Assembly: GCA_022842785.1 (NCBI GenBank)
Contig: JALHOW010000002.1
Location: 62,001-126,000 of the forward strand
Length of the DNA stretch: 64,000 bases
Source: Hyphomicrobiaceae bacterium
GTDB taxonomy: Bacteria > Pseudomonadota > Alphaproteobacteria > Rhizobiales > Hyphomicrobiaceae
Reading direction: 5' to 3'
Position 1 is the first letter of the stretch, and every line of letters begins with the position of its first letter. Below, piece by piece: positions 25,783 to 36,449 of this stretch. The position numbers and the translations under genes are program-made. The notes below the pieces were generated by a model. That model searched no databases and had not been told where the DNA came from. It was given only the letters and a program-made list of their open reading frames with translations.

Positions 25783-26787
25783 TCACCGCTGCGGGGCGCT
25801 CGACGTTGCGATGTTGCGCGAGCGTGCCTGCTCGTGCGTGACCTCGGCCGCGATGGCTGCGCGAATGACATCATCTGGATCAGCCGCTGCGACTGGCGCA
25901 ACGGCAGCGGGTACCGGCGCCGACGTGCGGACAGCAGCCGTGCGCGCGGGCGGCGGCAGATCCTGGCGTGCCACGGCCGGCTGCGGTGACGGCGCGACGG
26001 CGGCGACCCTCGCCGGCACAGGCGCCGGACGGGCCGCGATCGATACCGGCGCGGCGGCTGCCGGCACAGGCATGTCATTGCCCATGGCGACCCGCGTCGC
26101 CTCTTCCTTCTTGCCCTGCAGATTGAGGACCAACGCCAGGTTCTGGCGAACGCGCGGATCGGCTGCCGTGCTCGTTGCCTGCCTGAGCATGGGCTCGGCC
26201 TGCGAGGCCTGACCGTCCATCGTGTAGGCGAGCGCGAGATTGTTCGCGACGCTCGGCTGATCCGGGGCAAGCCCACGGGCGCGCTCGAGGAAGGGAATGG
26301 CCTCCTTGTACTTGCCCTGCTGGGCAAGGGCGACGCCACGTGCGGAGAGAACCCGCCAGTCGGGCTTCGACGGGTCGTCGGCCTTCTCGAGGAGCTGCTG
26401 CGCCATGGGCGCGTGACCCTGATCGAGCGCGAGGCGCCCGAACTCGGAAAGGTACTCGCGATCCTGCGCGTTATATAGGTAGGCGCCCTGGAGGACGGCC
26501 AGCGCTTCCGGCTTACGGTCGAGCGCCTTCAGGCTGCGCGCATAATTCAGGGCGGATTTACCGTCCCGGCGCTGCTTCGAATGCTCCTTGCCCCAGTGTT
26601 CGGCAGACTTCTCGGCCTCAGGTCGAGACATCTCCGCAACGCGCGAGGCGCTGACGTCCGGCACCTCGGGCTCGCTCATCAGCAATCCACTCGACTGCGA
26701 GCAGGCTCCAAGCGAAAGCGCCAGACTGGCAACCATGGCCATCCGCGCGGCAGACGCGCGCGTCCGCAACGACAACCCGTACGTCAT
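25783..26787 (-). CDS. TPR lipoprotein, TadD-like
   Basis: A 334-residue protein. The signal sequence ends in the lipobox LSLGACSQ, so the Cys near residue 29 is probably lipidated. Residues 70-225 contain several tetratricopeptide repeats (ALNYARSLKALDRKPEALAV, RGVALAQQGKYKEAIPFLER and others). The C-terminal 100 residues are Ala/Pro-rich and low complexity. The layout resembles TadD, a lipoprotein of the Tad (Flp pilus) system. The Flp pilin gene is about 2.4 kb away on the same strand, but other tad genes are absent. A general TPR lipoprotein remains possible. Confidence 0.7.
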   Translation of the reverse strand: MTYGLSLRTRASAARMAMVASLALSLGACSQSSGLLMSEPEVPDVSASRVAEMSRPEAEKSAEHWGKEHSKQRRDGKSALNYARSLKALDRKPEALAVLQGAYLYNAQDREYLSEFGRLALDQGHAPMAQQLLEKADDPSKPDWRVLSARGVALAQQGKYKEAIPFLERARGLAPDQPSVANNLALAYTMDGQASQAEPMLRQATSTAADPRVRQNLALVLNLQGKKEEATRVAMGNDMPVPAAAAPVSIAARPAPVPARVAAVAPSPQPAVARQDLPPPARTAAVRTSAPVPAAVAPVAAADPDDVIRAAIAAEVTHEQARSRNIATSSAPQR

Positions 26788-26977
26788 CGAAATTCATGCT
26801 CCCTGCCCCAGCCCGCGCGCCGACCCTGCGCGGACCTGCCCTGCCGCGATATTTCGGCACAGCCGTCAATAAACATTTAAGGGCTAGAATGCACAACTAT
26901 AGGTTTAGTAATTTCTATGGATACACGCAATATGGACGCCCCGAGAGCATCCAAACAAAGCTCGCCAGATCAAGAGA

Positions 26978-27754
26978 TTAGATGCGCCAACCGGAGTGTA
27001 TCGCAGCAATGCCGCCAGTCAGATTGCGGACGCTGACATTCGTGAATCCCGCGCCGCGCACCAGCTCGGCGAAAGCTTGCTGATTCGGGAAATTGCGGAT
27101 GCTCTCGACGAGATAGCGGTATGGCTCGGCGGCGCCCGCGGCGAGCGCTCCGAGGCGCGGGATGACCTCGAAGGAATGAAAATCATAGATCTTGTCGAGG
27201 ATCGGCACGTCGACATGCGAGAATTCGAGGCACAGGAAGTGCCCGCCGGGCTTCAAGACTCTGTAGGCCTCGGCCAGCGCCCGATCGATATGCGTAACGT
27301 TCCGAATGCCGAACGCGATCGTGTAGGCATCGAAGGAGCGGTCGGCGAACGGGAGCGCCTCAGCATTACCGAGCACCGTGCCGATACGCTCTGCGTACCC
27401 GGCTTCCGCGATCTTCCGCGTGCCCACGGCAAGCATCTCGGGGCTGATGTCACAGACAATGGCGTTGAAACCAGTGCCGCCAGCCACCGCGGCCTTTAGC
27501 GCAACGTCGGCCGTACCGCCTGCCACATCGATCAGCCTGAAGGCTGTCGTGCTCCTTGGCGGATTGAGCCTGACGATCAGGTCATCCTTCCAAAGGCGGT
27601 GTAGCCCCCCAGACATGAGATCGTTCATGAGGTCGTAGCGCTCGGCGACGCCGCTGAAGACCTCGTTGACGAGCCCCTGCCGCTCGCCTTCCGCAACCTC
27701 GCGAAAGCCGAACGTGGTTGTGCCAGCAGGATGTGGATTCTCGGTGCCGCTCAT
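26978..27754 (-). CDS. ubiE: Ubiquinone/menaquinone biosynthesis C-methyltransferase
   Basis: A 258-residue class I methyltransferase that adds the C-methyl group in ubiquinone synthesis. Family features: TTTFGFREV at the N-terminus, the V-F-S-G-V-A-x-R-Y-D-L-M-N-D motif, [15 protein letters not shown] as motif [25 protein letters not shown], and the C-terminal [18 protein letters not shown] 27752-27754 is chosen; a start 24 bases upstream is possible. It is transcribed away from mutM, with a small gene between them, as is common in this order, where ubiB often follows. Here ubiB is not present downstream. Confidence 0.95.
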   Translation of the reverse strand: MSGTENPHPAGTTTFGFREVAEGERQGLVNEVFSGVAERYDLMNDLMSGGLHRLWKDDLIVRLNPPRSTTAFRLIDVAGGTADVALKAAVAGGTGFNAIVCDISPEMLAVGTRKIAEAGYAERIGTVLGNAEALPFADRSFDAYTIAFGIRNVTHIDRALAEAYRVLKPGGHFLCLEFSHVDVPILDKIYDFHSFEVIPRLGALAAGAAEPYRYLVESIRNFPNQQAFAELVRGAGFTNVSVRNLTGGIAAIHSGWRI

Positions 27755-27875
27755 GGCGCGCACACTACCGCCGGGCAAGGGGCCGCGATAGCCACTAAAC
27801 CGCCGCGGCCCGTCCCACCTCAGCTATTGTTTTCCCCGAGCACCTCGATGGGTCTCGTCGTCAGGTTTCGCTTGA

Positions 27876-28058
27876 TCAGGTCTCCCGGGCGCCCTGCATG
27901 AGTTTGAGCGCGCTCTCGATGCGCCGCCAATCGGAAGCGCCAGCCATATCGCCCGAGTGCTCGCAAGCCTTGACCTTCCTATGCGCCTCCACCACGGCCT
28001 TCATCCCGTGCGCCTCCATCAACATCCTGGCTTGCGTCTGAATCTCCGTCGCCTGCAT
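27876..28058 (-). CDS. Small conserved-type protein (60 aa), unknown
   Basis: A 60-residue helical cytosolic protein: MQATEIQTQARMLMEAHGMK, then AVVEAHRKVKACEHSGD and a final helix with WRRIESALKLMQG. It has a good ribosome-binding site (GAAGGAG, 6 bases before ATG 28056-28058) and normal codon use. I do not recognise a named family; the WRRI..AL pattern looks like a small accessory protein. It lies between ubiE and mutM, on the ubiE strand. Confidence 0.65.
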   Translation of the reverse strand: MQATEIQTQARMLMEAHGMKAVVEAHRKVKACEHSGDMAGASDWRRIESALKLMQGARET

Positions 28059-28218
28059 CTCTGTCTCCTTCGGTTTCTTCTCTCGACATGCCCCTCCTCA
28101 AGGAGTGAAAGCCCCCGCGGCAATCGATCGTTCCCGAATTCGGATGTGACACCCTCGCCTGGGAGCATCCGGTCGGCTAGAAGAGGCCACATCTGCGATC
28201 CCGGAAGCTGAGCCCGAC

Positions 28219-29091
28219 ATGCCCGAGCTGCCCGAAGTCGAAACCATCCGGCGCGGCCTCGAGCCCGTGCTCGTGGGACAGCGCATTCAGCGTGTCGAGC
28301 AGCGCCGCGCGGATCTGCGCTTTCCGTTCCCGGAGAATTTCGGCAAACGACTGACCAACCGTACCGTCGTCGCGCTCAAGCGGCGCGCGAAATACATTCT
28401 CGCGCATCTCGACGATGGCACCGTACTGATCATTCATCTCGGCATGAGCGGGCGCATCAGCATCACAGGTCAGGGTCAGCTCGGCGAGTTCACGCACAAC
28501 CAGGGCAACCGCAACGCCCACGATCATGTCGTGCTGCGCCTCGGGAGCGGCACCGAGATCGTCTACAATGACCCCCGCCGTTTCGGCCTCATGGATCTCG
28601 CGACAGTCACGACGCTCGACACGCACCCACTGCTCGCAAACATCGGTATCGAGCCACTCGGCCCCGATCTCACACCTGAGTTTCTGGCGCGTCAGGCCGC
28701 CGGTCGACGCAGTGATCTCAAGAGCTTCCTGCTCGATCAGCGCATCATCGCCGGCCTCGGCAATATCTACGTCTGCGAAGCCCTATTCCGCTCTCACCTC
28801 AAGCCCTCGCGTGCCGCATCCTGCCTGTCGACGCCATCGGGCAGACCCAACGCGCGAACAGCCGCGCTCATCCCACACATCAAGACCGTACTCGAGGACG
28901 CCATTGCCGCCGGCGGCTCGACACTGAAAGACTATGCCCAGGCCGACGGTTCGCTCGGCTATTTTCAGCACAGCTTCCATGTCTACGGGCGGGAAGGAGA
29001 GCCTTGCCTCACGCCTGCCTGCCGAGGCATGGTCCGCCGCAGTGTCCAGGCCGGGCGATCGACTTTCTTCTGCCCGGCCTGCCAGCGCTGA
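28219..29091 (+). CDS. mutM: Formamidopyrimidine-DNA glycosylase
   Basis: A 290-residue DNA repair enzyme that removes 8-oxoguanine and FaPy lesions and cleaves the abasic site. The N-terminal [14 protein letters not shown] gives the catalytic Pro2 and Glu3. The H2TH region contains [20 protein letters not shown], with the conserved Lys in the beta strand FPENFGKRL. The C-terminal zinc finger is [12 protein letters not shown] ... FFCPACQR. Length is normal. It is divergent from ubiE, and an enoyl-CoA hydratase gene follows 47 bases downstream, an order known in Hyphomicrobiales. Confidence 0.96.
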   Translation: MPELPEVETIRRGLEPVLVGQRIQRVEQRRADLRFPFPENFGKRLTNRTVVALKRRAKYILAHLDDGTVLIIHLGMSGRISITGQGQLGEFTHNQGNRNAHDHVVLRLGSGTEIVYNDPRRFGLMDLATVTTLDTHPLLANIGIEPLGPDLTPEFLARQAAGRRSDLKSFLLDQRIIAGLGNIYVCEALFRSHLKPSRAASCLSTPSGRPNARTAALIPHIKTVLEDAIAAGGSTLKDYAQADGSLGYFQHSFHVYGREGEPCLTPACRGMVRRSVQAGRSTFFCPACQR

Positions 29092-29138
29092 ACGCTCTAC
29101 CAGCGCCAACGCGCCCCAACACCATCACAGGAGAGGAC

Positions 29139-29918
29139 ATGCCCATGGCGTATACGAACATCATTGTTGAGACGCGCGGCGCCGTCGGGCTCGTCACGCT
29201 CAACCGGCCGAATGCGCTCAACGCGCTCAACTCGGCGCTCATCGCCGAGCTCACGCAGGCGATCGACGGATTCGAGGCCGACGACAACATCGGCTGCGTC
29301 GTGCTCACCGGCAGCGAGAAGGCTTTTGCCGCCGGCGCCGACATCAAGGAAATGCAGCATAAGACCTACATGGAGGCCTTCAAGCAGGACTTCATCGGGA
29401 GCTGGGATCGTGTCGCGCGTGCGAGAAAGCCTGTGATCGCTGCGGTTGCCGGCTTTGCACTCGGCGGCGGCTGCGAGCTTGCCATGATGTGCGATTTCAT
29501 TATCGCTGCGGACACCGCGAAGTTCGGCCAGCCCGAAATCAACCTCGGCGTCATGCCGGGCGCTGGCGGCACGCAGCGGCTCACCCGCTTCGTCGGCAAG
29601 TCGAAGGCAATGGATATGTGCCTGACCGGTCGCATGATGGACGCGGACGAGGCGAACAAGTGCGGGCTCGTGAGCCGCGTCGTTCCCGCCGACAAGCTGC
29701 TCGAGGAGGCCATGAAGGTGGCCAACGTGATCGCCGGCAAGTCCACCGTGATCGCCATGATGACCAAGGAGTCGGTCAATCGCGCCTACGAGACGACCCT
29801 CGCCGAGGGCATCCGGTACGAACGCCGGGTCTTCCACGGGATGTTCGCGACCGAGGACCAGAAGGAAGGCATGACCGCTTTCGTCGAAAAGCGTAAACCC
29901 AGCTTCAAGAATGCTTGA
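29139..29918 (+). CDS. Enoyl-CoA hydratase (crotonase family)
   Basis: A 259-residue enzyme that hydrates trans-2-enoyl-CoA in fatty-acid beta-oxidation or related pathways. The oxyanion-hole segments are [11 protein letters not shown] (about 65-75) and [14 protein letters not shown] (about 105-118). The two catalytic Glu are in GGCELAM and [28 protein letters not shown] precedes ATG 29139; a second ATG at 29145 is almost as good. In many Hyphomicrobiales this gene stands between mutM and rpsT-dnaA. Here the rimP operon follows instead. Confidence 0.93.
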   Translation: MPMAYTNIIVETRGAVGLVTLNRPNALNALNSALIAELTQAIDGFEADDNIGCVVLTGSEKAFAAGADIKEMQHKTYMEAFKQDFIGSWDRVARARKPVIAAVAGFALGGGCELAMMCDFIIAADTAKFGQPEINLGVMPGAGGTQRLTRFVGKSKAMDMCLTGRMMDADEANKCGLVSRVVPADKLLEEAMKVANVIAGKSTVIAMMTKESVNRAYETTLAEGIRYERRVFHGMFATEDQKEGMTAFVEKRKPSFKNA

Positions 29919-30017
29919 ACGGCATTCCCCTGAGGAAAACGCCGCAAAAAGCTGACTTTTGTGCAGCGCACCTGAGCGATCGACGGGCAGGCCGCCGTTC
30001 AATCAAGCAAAAGGCAC

Positions 30018-30046
30018 TTGCAAGCGACGCTGAGGCTCGCTATCTT
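30018..30046 (+). promoter_or_regulatory. Sigma-70-type promoter of the rimP operon
   Basis: TTGCAA (30018-30023), a 17-base spacer and TATCTT (30041-30046) are a good match to the housekeeping consensus. It lies about 105 bases upstream of the rimP start and about 30 bases before a terminator hairpin, which suggests transcription begins near 30053. Confidence 0.65.
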
Positions 30047-30072
30047 GTGATCGCTCATGATCATCTCAACTC

Positions 30073-30110
30073 TGAGAGTGGGCCCCAACGGGTCCGCTCT
30101 TTTTGTTTTT
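30073..30110 (+). terminator. Attenuator-like terminator in the rimP leader
   Basis: AGAGTGGGCCC (30075-30085) pairs with GGGTCCGCTCT (30090-30100), with two G-T pairs, followed by TTTTGTTTTTG. It stands between the predicted promoter and the rimP start, so it can end transcripts before the operon and must be passed for expression. Leader terminators before rimP are known in some gammaproteobacteria; homology is not claimed. Confidence 0.72.
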
Positions 30111-30152
30111 GTAGGTCGATCTGGCATTATCGGAAATCTGTATCGGGCACGG

Positions 30153-30776
30153 ATGGAGCGCTTGAGCGGTCCGGCTGAAGAAGCACGTTTTGTAGTCGAG
30201 AGCGGAGTAGCTGCGCGCGTCGCAGGGCTCATTGAGCCGGTTCTCGAAAGCATGGGCTATCGCCTCGTGCTCGTGCGCTTGATGGGCGGGAGCGACGCCA
30301 TTCTCGAGATCATGGCCGAGCGTGCGGACGGAACGATGACGGTCGAGGACTGCGAAGCAGTCTCCCACGCCGTTTCACCGCTGCTCGATGTTCATGATCC
30401 CGTCGACGGAGCGTACCGCCTGCAGATCTCTTCGCCCGGAATTGACCGACCGCTGGTGCGCCCGGCCGACTTCGAGCGTTGGGCCGGCTACGAAGTTAAG
30501 ATCGAGCTCAAGGAGGCGGTTTCCGGCAGGAAGCGTTTTCGTGGGCCCATCGAGGGCTTTGCCGATGGTGAGGCGCGCATCGAGATCGAGGTGCCGGAGG
30601 CCGGCCCCCAGATCATCGGGCTGCCGGTCGCCCTTATCGGTTCGGCGAAGCTCGTGCTGACGGATGAACTGGTGCGCGACACGCTCCGCCGCGCCAAGGG
30701 AAGTGACACGACGGCTGGAAAAGCCGATAAGCCGACCCGCAAGGCCGGCGCGAAACGAATTGACGTCACCAAGTGA
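30153..30776 (+). CDS. rimP: Ribosome maturation factor RimP
   Basis: A 207-residue factor for 30S ribosomal subunit maturation. The N-terminal domain (ARVAGLIEPVLESMGYRLVL ... VEDCEAVSHAVSPLLD) and the junction YRLQISSPGIDRPL are standard, followed by the SH3-like C-terminal domain (residues 100-165) and a basic tail. The frame is open 96 bases upstream through the terminator hairpin, so ATG 30153 is preferred. It is the first gene of the operon rimP-nusA-ylxR-infB-rbfA-truB; nusA starts 17 bases after its stop. Confidence 0.94.
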   Translation: MERLSGPAEEARFVVESGVAARVAGLIEPVLESMGYRLVLVRLMGGSDAILEIMAERADGTMTVEDCEAVSHAVSPLLDVHDPVDGAYRLQISSPGIDRPLVRPADFERWAGYEVKIELKEAVSGRKRFRGPIEGFADGEARIEIEVPEAGPQIIGLPVALIGSAKLVLTDELVRDTLRRAKGSDTTAGKADKPTRKAGAKRIDVTK

Positions 30777-30793
30777 AGTGAGGGTGCGAAAGC

Positions 30794-32455
30794 ATGGCTC
30801 AAGCAGGCATCAGTGCGAACAGGCTGGAGCTTCTCCAGATCGCGGACGCGCTCGCTCGTGAGAAGACAATCGATCGCAAGATCGTCATCCAGGCGATGGA
30901 AGAAGCGCTGCAGAAGGGCGCCAAGGCCCGCTACGGTGCCGAGAACGACATCCGCTGCGAGATCGATCCGCGCACTGGCGAGACGCATCTGACGCGCGTG
31001 ATTACCGTCGTCGACGAAGTCGAGAACGAGTCCCAGCAGATCACCGTCGCGGACGCCAAACGGCGCAAGCCCGATGCAGTGGCCGGCGATCTCTTCATCG
31101 ACAAGCTGCCGCCGCTCGAGTTCGGTCGCGTCGCCGCGCAGAACGCCAAGCAGGTCATCGTGCAGAAGGTGCGCGAGGCCGAGCGCGAGCGCCAGCACAA
31201 CGAATACAAGGACCGCATCGGCGAGATCGTCAACGGTACGGTCAAGCGCGTCGAATACGGCAACGTCATCGTCGATCTCGGCCGCGCGGAAGGCATCATC
31301 CGCCGCGACGAGATGATCCCGCGCGAGAACGTGCGCCTCGGCGACCGCGTCCGCGCCTACATCTACGACGTGCGCCGCGAACAGCGTGGGCCGCAGATTT
31401 TCCTCTCGCGCACGCGCCCCGAATTCATGGCCAAGCTCTTCGCCATGGAAGTGCCGGAAATCTACGACGGCATCGTCCGCATCATGGCCGTTGCCCGCGA
31501 TCCGGGCTCGCGCGCCAAAATCGCCGTCATTTCACGCGACAAGTCGATCGATCCGGTCGGCGCCTGCGTCGGTATGCGCGGCCAGCGCGTGCAGGCCGTC
31601 GTCGCCGAGCTGCAGGGTGAAAAGGTCGACATCATCCAGTTCCCCGAGAACAACGACGCCGCGACGCTCGTCGTCAATGCGCTGGCGCCGGCTGAAGTCT
31701 CGAAGGTCGTGCTCGACGAAGACTCCAACCGCATCGAGGTCGTGGTCGCCGAGAGCCAGCTCTCGCTCGCCATCGGCCGCCGCGGCCAGAACGTGCGCCT
31801 CGCGTCACAGCTCACGGGCTGGGACATCGACATCCTCACCGACCAGGAGGAGAGCGAGCGGCGCCAGAAGGAATTCACCGAACGCTCGCAGACGTTCATG
31901 GAGACGCTCGACGTCGACGAGGTCATCGCGCAGCTGCTGGCAACTGAGGGTTTTGCCTCGGCGGAGGAGGTCGCATTTGTCGATCCGTCCGAGATTGCCC
32001 ATATCGAGGGCTTCGACGAGGACACGGCGACCGAGATCCAGACGCGCGCCCGCGAATATCTCGCCCGCATCGAAGCCGAGCGTGATGCACGCCGCGTCGA
32101 GCTCGGCGTGTCCGACGATCTGGCGAAGATCGAGGGCATGACGACCGCGATGATGGTTTCCCTCGGCGAGGCTGGCATCAAGACGCTCGAGGATTTTGCC
32201 GACTGCGCGACCGACGACCTCGTCGGCTGGACCGAGCGCAAGAAGGAAAAGGACGCCGAGGCGATCAAGCACAAGGGCGCCCTCGACGGCTTCGAAATCG
32301 GCCGCAAGGAAGCCGAGGCCATGATCCTCGCCGCCCGTGTCGAAGCGGGCTGGATCAGTGCCGAGGACATCGCACCGGCTGAAGAGCCGGCCGCCGAAGA
32401 AACAACTGAACCGGAGACCGCCGACGCCGGGGCTGATGCCCCTGCCAAAGCGTGA
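30794..32455 (+). CDS. nusA: Transcription termination/antitermination factor NusA
   Basis: A 553-residue factor that binds RNA polymerase and nascent RNA. Domains: N-terminal polymerase-binding domain (1-130), S1 domain (about 135-200, [19 protein letters not shown]), two KH domains (about 230-350, with [15 protein letters not shown] and [15 protein letters not shown]), and a C-terminal region with helix-hairpin-helix repeats and an acidic, Ala/Glu-rich end. NusA of this group often regulates its own operon, and the leader terminator upstream of rimP could be its target (inference). The ylxR-type gene follows 34 bases downstream. Confidence 0.96.
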   Translation: MAQAGISANRLELLQIADALAREKTIDRKIVIQAMEEALQKGAKARYGAENDIRCEIDPRTGETHLTRVITVVDEVENESQQITVADAKRRKPDAVAGDLFIDKLPPLEFGRVAAQNAKQVIVQKVREAERERQHNEYKDRIGEIVNGTVKRVEYGNVIVDLGRAEGIIRRDEMIPRENVRLGDRVRAYIYDVRREQRGPQIFLSRTRPEFMAKLFAMEVPEIYDGIVRIMAVARDPGSRAKIAVISRDKSIDPVGACVGMRGQRVQAVVAELQGEKVDIIQFPENNDAATLVVNALAPAEVSKVVLDEDSNRIEVVVAESQLSLAIGRRGQNVRLASQLTGWDIDILTDQEESERRQKEFTERSQTFMETLDVDEVIAQLLATEGFASAEEVAFVDPSEIAHIEGFDEDTATEIQTRAREYLARIEAERDARRVELGVSDDLAKIEGMTTAMMVSLGEAGIKTLEDFADCATDDLVGWTERKKEKDAEAIKHKGALDGFEIGRKEAEAMILAARVEAGWISAEDIAPAEEPAAEETTEPETADAGADAPAKA

Positions 32456-32489
32456 TCCGGAAAATGCGCGCGGAGCAAACAGAGCGGGT

Positions 32490-33242
32490 ATGGGCGCCGA
32501 AGCGGCACCAGAGCATGACATGGACGCAGGCCCTGCCGACAAGGCAGCGGCCGAGCGTACCTGCGCGCTCACCCGGGCACCGCTGACGCCGGAAGATGGT
32601 CTTCGCTTCGTAGCTAGCCCGGACGGTACGATCGTTCCGGACGTGGGACGCCGGCTCCCGGGCCGCGGCATCTGGCTGACGTGCAGCCGGGCTGTCGTCT
32701 CAGAGGCCGGACGGAAAGGCGCCTTTCAGCGGAGCCTGAAGCGCCCTGTATCCGTGCCCGAGGACCTTCCTGAACGTGTCGAGAGCCTGCTCGTCAAGCG
32801 GGTGATCGAGGCGCTGAGCCTCGCCAATAAGGCCGGGCTCGTGACGACCGGATTCACCAAAGTCGACATCGCGGTTCAGCGGGGGGAGTGCAAGTTCCTG
32901 CTGCATGCCAGCGATGCGGCCGAAGACGGGGTTGCCAAGCTGGACCGCAAGTTCGCGGCCATCGCGGCGAGTTCGAGGACGGAAACGGAACAAAATGGCC
33001 CCGATAGCGGTCCAAGTAATGAGCTTAGGGAGCATTTGAGGCAACGTGTTTTGGATTGCCTGACATCGGCCGAATTGAGCTTGGCCATGGGGCGTTCGAA
33101 TGTGGTACACGCTGCACTAGCACGTGGCGGTGCAGCCACCAGGTTTTCTCGCGAGGCTGAGCGGTTGAGGCGCTATCGAGCGCCGGCTTCCGTTCACGCG
33201 CCGCGCGAGCCGGGTTCAAGGGCGAGATCGGAACAGGCATGA
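32490..33242 (+). CDS. YlxR (DUF448)/L7Ae-like RNA-binding protein
   Basis: A 250-residue protein. The N-terminal YlxR domain (about residues 20-110) has [20 protein letters not shown] and [13 protein letters not shown]. The following domain (about 120-190, [21 protein letters not shown]) is L7Ae-like. YlxR proteins bind nucleic acid and are encoded in nusA-infB operons; the two-domain form is typical of alphaproteobacteria. Start ATG 32490 is chosen; ATG 32436, overlapping nusA, is possible. Its stop overlaps the infB start (ATGA), indicating translational coupling. Confidence 0.85.
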   Translation: MGAEAAPEHDMDAGPADKAAAERTCALTRAPLTPEDGLRFVASPDGTIVPDVGRRLPGRGIWLTCSRAVVSEAGRKGAFQRSLKRPVSVPEDLPERVESLLVKRVIEALSLANKAGLVTTGFTKVDIAVQRGECKFLLHASDAAEDGVAKLDRKFAAIAASSRTETEQNGPDSGPSNELREHLRQRVLDCLTSAELSLAMGRSNVVHAALARGGAATRFSREAERLRRYRAPASVHAPREPGSRARSEQA

Positions 33243-35884
33243 GTGAGACCAAGGAAACCCCGGATAAGGCCCCTGCGGCCGGCGCACGCAAGCCGTTGAG
33301 CTTGAAGCGCACCGAAGCATCCGGGCACGTCCAGCAAAGCTTCAGCCACGGCCGCAAGAACGTGGTTGTGGTCGAGCGCAAGAAGCGCCGGACGATCACA
33401 GGCCCTGGCCAGGAGGAGGAACCGCGCGGTCGCGCCGGCGGTGGCGCTGCTCCGGCTGCCGGTGGACGCCTCGGTGATCTCTCCGCGGGCGAGCTCGACG
33501 CGCGCCGCAAGGCCCTCGAGCAGGCCGCTGTCGACGATAAGGTCCGCGAGGAGGAAGACGCCAAGCGGCGCGCTGAAGAGCAGAAGCTCGAGGCCGAACG
33601 CACGGCAGAGCGTGCTCGTGAGGAAGCCGCGGCAGCGCTCGAGGTGGCCAAGCAGCCGCCGGCAAGTGACGCTGCAGCTGCGTCTCCTTCATCCGCGCTA
33701 GCACCTGCTCCAGCCGCCGCCGCAGCGCCTCAGCAGGCCGCACGCGAAACGGCGCGCGCGCCTCAGCCTTCCGCGCCAGCGCAGAGACCCGCGGGCGGCG
33801 CGGCGCCGTCTGGCGCGCAAGCGCGTCCCGGTGGTGCGCCCACGACGGAGGCTCGTCGGCCGGGCACTGAGACCACAGTCGTCAAGCGTCGACCGATCGC
33901 CGATGAAACGCCGGACGATGATGACCGCAAGAAGAGAGGCGGCGCCAACCTCAAGGGTGCGCCCCGCGCTCCCGTAAAGGTGGCCGAGGATCGCCGCGAG
34001 CGCGGCAAACTCACGGTCGACAAGCTCCTCAACGATGAGCAGCGCGAGCGCTCGCTCGCCTCACTGCGCCGCAAGCGCGAGCGCGATGCACGCCGTGCGT
34101 CCGGCATCCAGATCTCGCGCGACAAGATCGTGCGCGAAGTGACGATCCCCGAGGTCATCACGATCCAGGAACTCGCCAACCGCATGTCGGAGAAGTCGGT
34201 CGACGTCATCCGCTTCCTGATGAAGCAGGGGCAGATGCATCAGATCAACGACGCGATCGATGCAGACACGGCGGAGCTGATCGTGCAGGACTTCGGCCAC
34301 ACGCCGAAGCGCGTTTCCGAAGCCGACGTCGAAGAAGGCTTCGCTGGCGGCGCCGACACGGACGAGAACTTGCAGCCGCGCGCCCCGGTCGTCACGATCA
34401 TGGGGCACGTCGACCACGGCAAGACCTCGCTGCTCGACGCGATCCGCCATGCCAGCGTCGCCAGTGGTGAAGCCGGCGGCATCACCCAGCACATCGGCGC
34501 CTATCAGGTCTCGACCGACAAGGGCCAGAAGATCACCTTCATCGACACGCCAGGTCACGCCGCGTTCACCGCCATGCGTGCCCGCGGCGCCAAGGTGACG
34601 GACATCGTCGTGCTAGTGGTTGCCGCCGACGACGGCGTGATGCCGCAGACGATCGAGGCGATCAATCACGCCAAGGCCGCCGGCGTCCCGATCATCGTTG
34701 CGATCAACAAGATCGACAAGCCGCAGGCCGATCCGAACCGCGTGCGCACTGAGCTGCTCCAGCACGAGATCGTCGTCGAGACCATGTCCGGCGAAACGCT
34801 CGAGGTCTCGGTCTCGGCGACAAAGGGGACAAACCTCGACAAGCTGCTCGAGGCGATCGCGCTGCAGGCCGAGTTGCTCGATCTCAAGGCCAATCCGGAC
34901 CGTCTCGCCGACGGCTTCGTCATCGAAGCCAAGCTCGAGCGCGGCCGCGGCCCTGTCGGCACGCTGCTCGTTCAGCGCGGCACGATCAAGGTCGGCGACA
35001 TCATCGTTGCCGGCAGCGCGTGGGGTCGTGTCAGGGCGCTGCTCGACAACACTGGCCACAATGTCGCCAATGCCGGCCCGTCCGTGCCTGTCGAGGTGCT
35101 CGGGTTCGATACGGCGCCAGAGGCCGGCGACCAGTTCGCCGTCGTCGAGAACGAGGCGCGCGCTCGCGAGATCACCGATTACCGCATCCGCAAGCGGCGC
35201 GAGACGCTCGGCACAGCGGGTACGCCGCGCACGCTCGAGCAGATGATGCAGAGCCTGAAGGATACCGGCAGGAAGGAATTCCCGCTGGTCGTCAAAGGTG
35301 ACGTTCAGGGCTCGGTCGAAGCCATCATGGGCGCGCTCGCGAAGCTCGGCAACGAGGAGGTCATGGCCCGCATCGTCCATTCGGGCGTCGGCGGCATCAC
35401 CGAATCCGACATCAACCTCGCGCACGCCTCCAAGGCGGTCATCCTCGGCTTCAACGTACGCGCCAACACGCAGGCGAAGCTGTCGGCCGACCAGCAGGGC
35501 GTCGAGATCCGCTACTACTCGATCATCTACGACCTCGTCGACGAGGTGAAGGCGGCCATGTCCGGCCTGCTCGCACCGACGAAGAAAGAGGTGTTCCTCG
35601 GCTACGCGACCATCAAGCAGGTCTTCAACATCTCGAAGCAGGGCAAGGTTGCGGGCTGCCTCGTCACGGAAGGCAAGGTCGAGCGCGGCGCCAAGGTTCG
35701 CCTGCTCCGCGACAAGACCGTCATCCACGAGGGCACGCTCGCCATCCTCAAGCGCTTCAAGGACGATGTGAAGGAAGTGCCGGCTGGCCAGGAGTGCGGT
35801 ATGGCTTTCGCCAACTACCAGGACATCCGCGAGGACGACGAGATCGAGTGCTTCCAGGTGGAGACGATCGCGCGCACTCTCTAA
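33239..35884 (+). CDS. infB: Translation initiation factor IF-2
   Basis: An 881-residue GTPase that brings fMet-tRNA to the 30S subunit. The long N-terminal part (1-330) is Ala/Arg/Glu-rich with a coiled coil and a Pro/Ala-rich stretch, as in other alphaproteobacteria. The G domain follows: G1 GHVDHGKTS (about residue 388), G3 DTPGH, G4 NKIDK. Then come domain II, the IF-2 domain and the C-terminal fMet-tRNA-binding domain ending [12 protein letters not shown]. It overlaps the ylxR-type gene by 4 bases; rbfA starts 121 bases downstream. Confidence 0.97.
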   Translation: MSETKETPDKAPAAGARKPLSLKRTEASGHVQQSFSHGRKNVVVVERKKRRTITGPGQEEEPRGRAGGGAAPAAGGRLGDLSAGELDARRKALEQAAVDDKVREEEDAKRRAEEQKLEAERTAERAREEAAAALEVAKQPPASDAAAASPSSALAPAPAAAAAPQQAARETARAPQPSAPAQRPAGGAAPSGAQARPGGAPTTEARRPGTETTVVKRRPIADETPDDDDRKKRGGANLKGAPRAPVKVAEDRRERGKLTVDKLLNDEQRERSLASLRRKRERDARRASGIQISRDKIVREVTIPEVITIQELANRMSEKSVDVIRFLMKQGQMHQINDAIDADTAELIVQDFGHTPKRVSEADVEEGFAGGADTDENLQPRAPVVTIMGHVDHGKTSLLDAIRHASVASGEAGGITQHIGAYQVSTDKGQKITFIDTPGHAAFTAMRARGAKVTDIVVLVVAADDGVMPQTIEAINHAKAAGVPIIVAINKIDKPQADPNRVRTELLQHEIVVETMSGETLEVSVSATKGTNLDKLLEAIALQAELLDLKANPDRLADGFVIEAKLERGRGPVGTLLVQRGTIKVGDIIVAGSAWGRVRALLDNTGHNVANAGPSVPVEVLGFDTAPEAGDQFAVVENEARAREITDYRIRKRRETLGTAGTPRTLEQMMQSLKDTGRKEFPLVVKGDVQGSVEAIMGALAKLGNEEVMARIVHSGVGGITESDINLAHASKAVILGFNVRANTQAKLSADQQGVEIRYYSIIYDLVDEVKAAMSGLLAPTKKEVFLGYATIKQVFNISKQGKVAGCLVTEGKVERGAKVRLLRDKTVIHEGTLAILKRFKDDVKEVPAGQECGMAFANYQDIREDDEIECFQVETIARTL

Positions 35885-36005
35885 CGGTCGGAATGCATGA
35901 AAGGCGGGTGGGCGACGCGCTCATCCGCCTTCTGCTTCCGGCTCAATTGCCGATCTGGAATTTCAAGGAGCTGGTGGCGGTCCGAACCCGCTGCCAAGTG
36001 AGAAA

Positions 36006-36449
36006 ATGCCTCGACAGAAACCAAGTGCCGGGCGCGGCGCAGCCCTCGGCGGCGCCAGTGCACCATCCCAGCGGATGCTCCGCGTCGGCGAACTCGTGCG
36101 CCACCGCCTGGCCGATCTACTCGCGCGCGGCGACATCCATGACGACACGCTTGCCGGCGCGGTCGTGACCATCCCTGAAGTGCGCATGTCACCCGACCTC
36201 AAGCTCGCGACGGTCTACGTGATGCCGCTCGGCGGGAATGATGTCGCGCCAGTTCTCACTGCACTCCGGCGCAATCAGAAATTCATCCGCGGCGAGGTCG
36301 CCCGTGCTCTGAACCTCAAGTTCGCACCGGAAATCCGCTTTCGCGAAGACGAGAGTTTCGAAGAGGCGACGCGCATCGACCGGCTGCTTGATAGCGACCG
36401 CGTGAAACGCGACGTCAGGGGAGAAGACGACGTGAAGGGAGATGAGTAG
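36006..36449 (+). CDS. rbfA: Ribosome-binding factor A
   Basis: A 147-residue KH-like factor for late 30S maturation and cold adaptation. Characteristic segments are [62 protein letters not shown] and [11 protein letters not shown]. The N-terminal 20 residues are a basic low-complexity leader. The stop TAG directly adjoins the GTG start of truB, so the two are translationally coupled. Confidence 0.95.
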   Translation: MPRQKPSAGRGAALGGASAPSQRMLRVGELVRHRLADLLARGDIHDDTLAGAVVTIPEVRMSPDLKLATVYVMPLGGNDVAPVLTALRRNQKFIRGEVARALNLKFAPEIRFREDESFEEATRIDRLLDSDRVKRDVRGEDDVKGDE

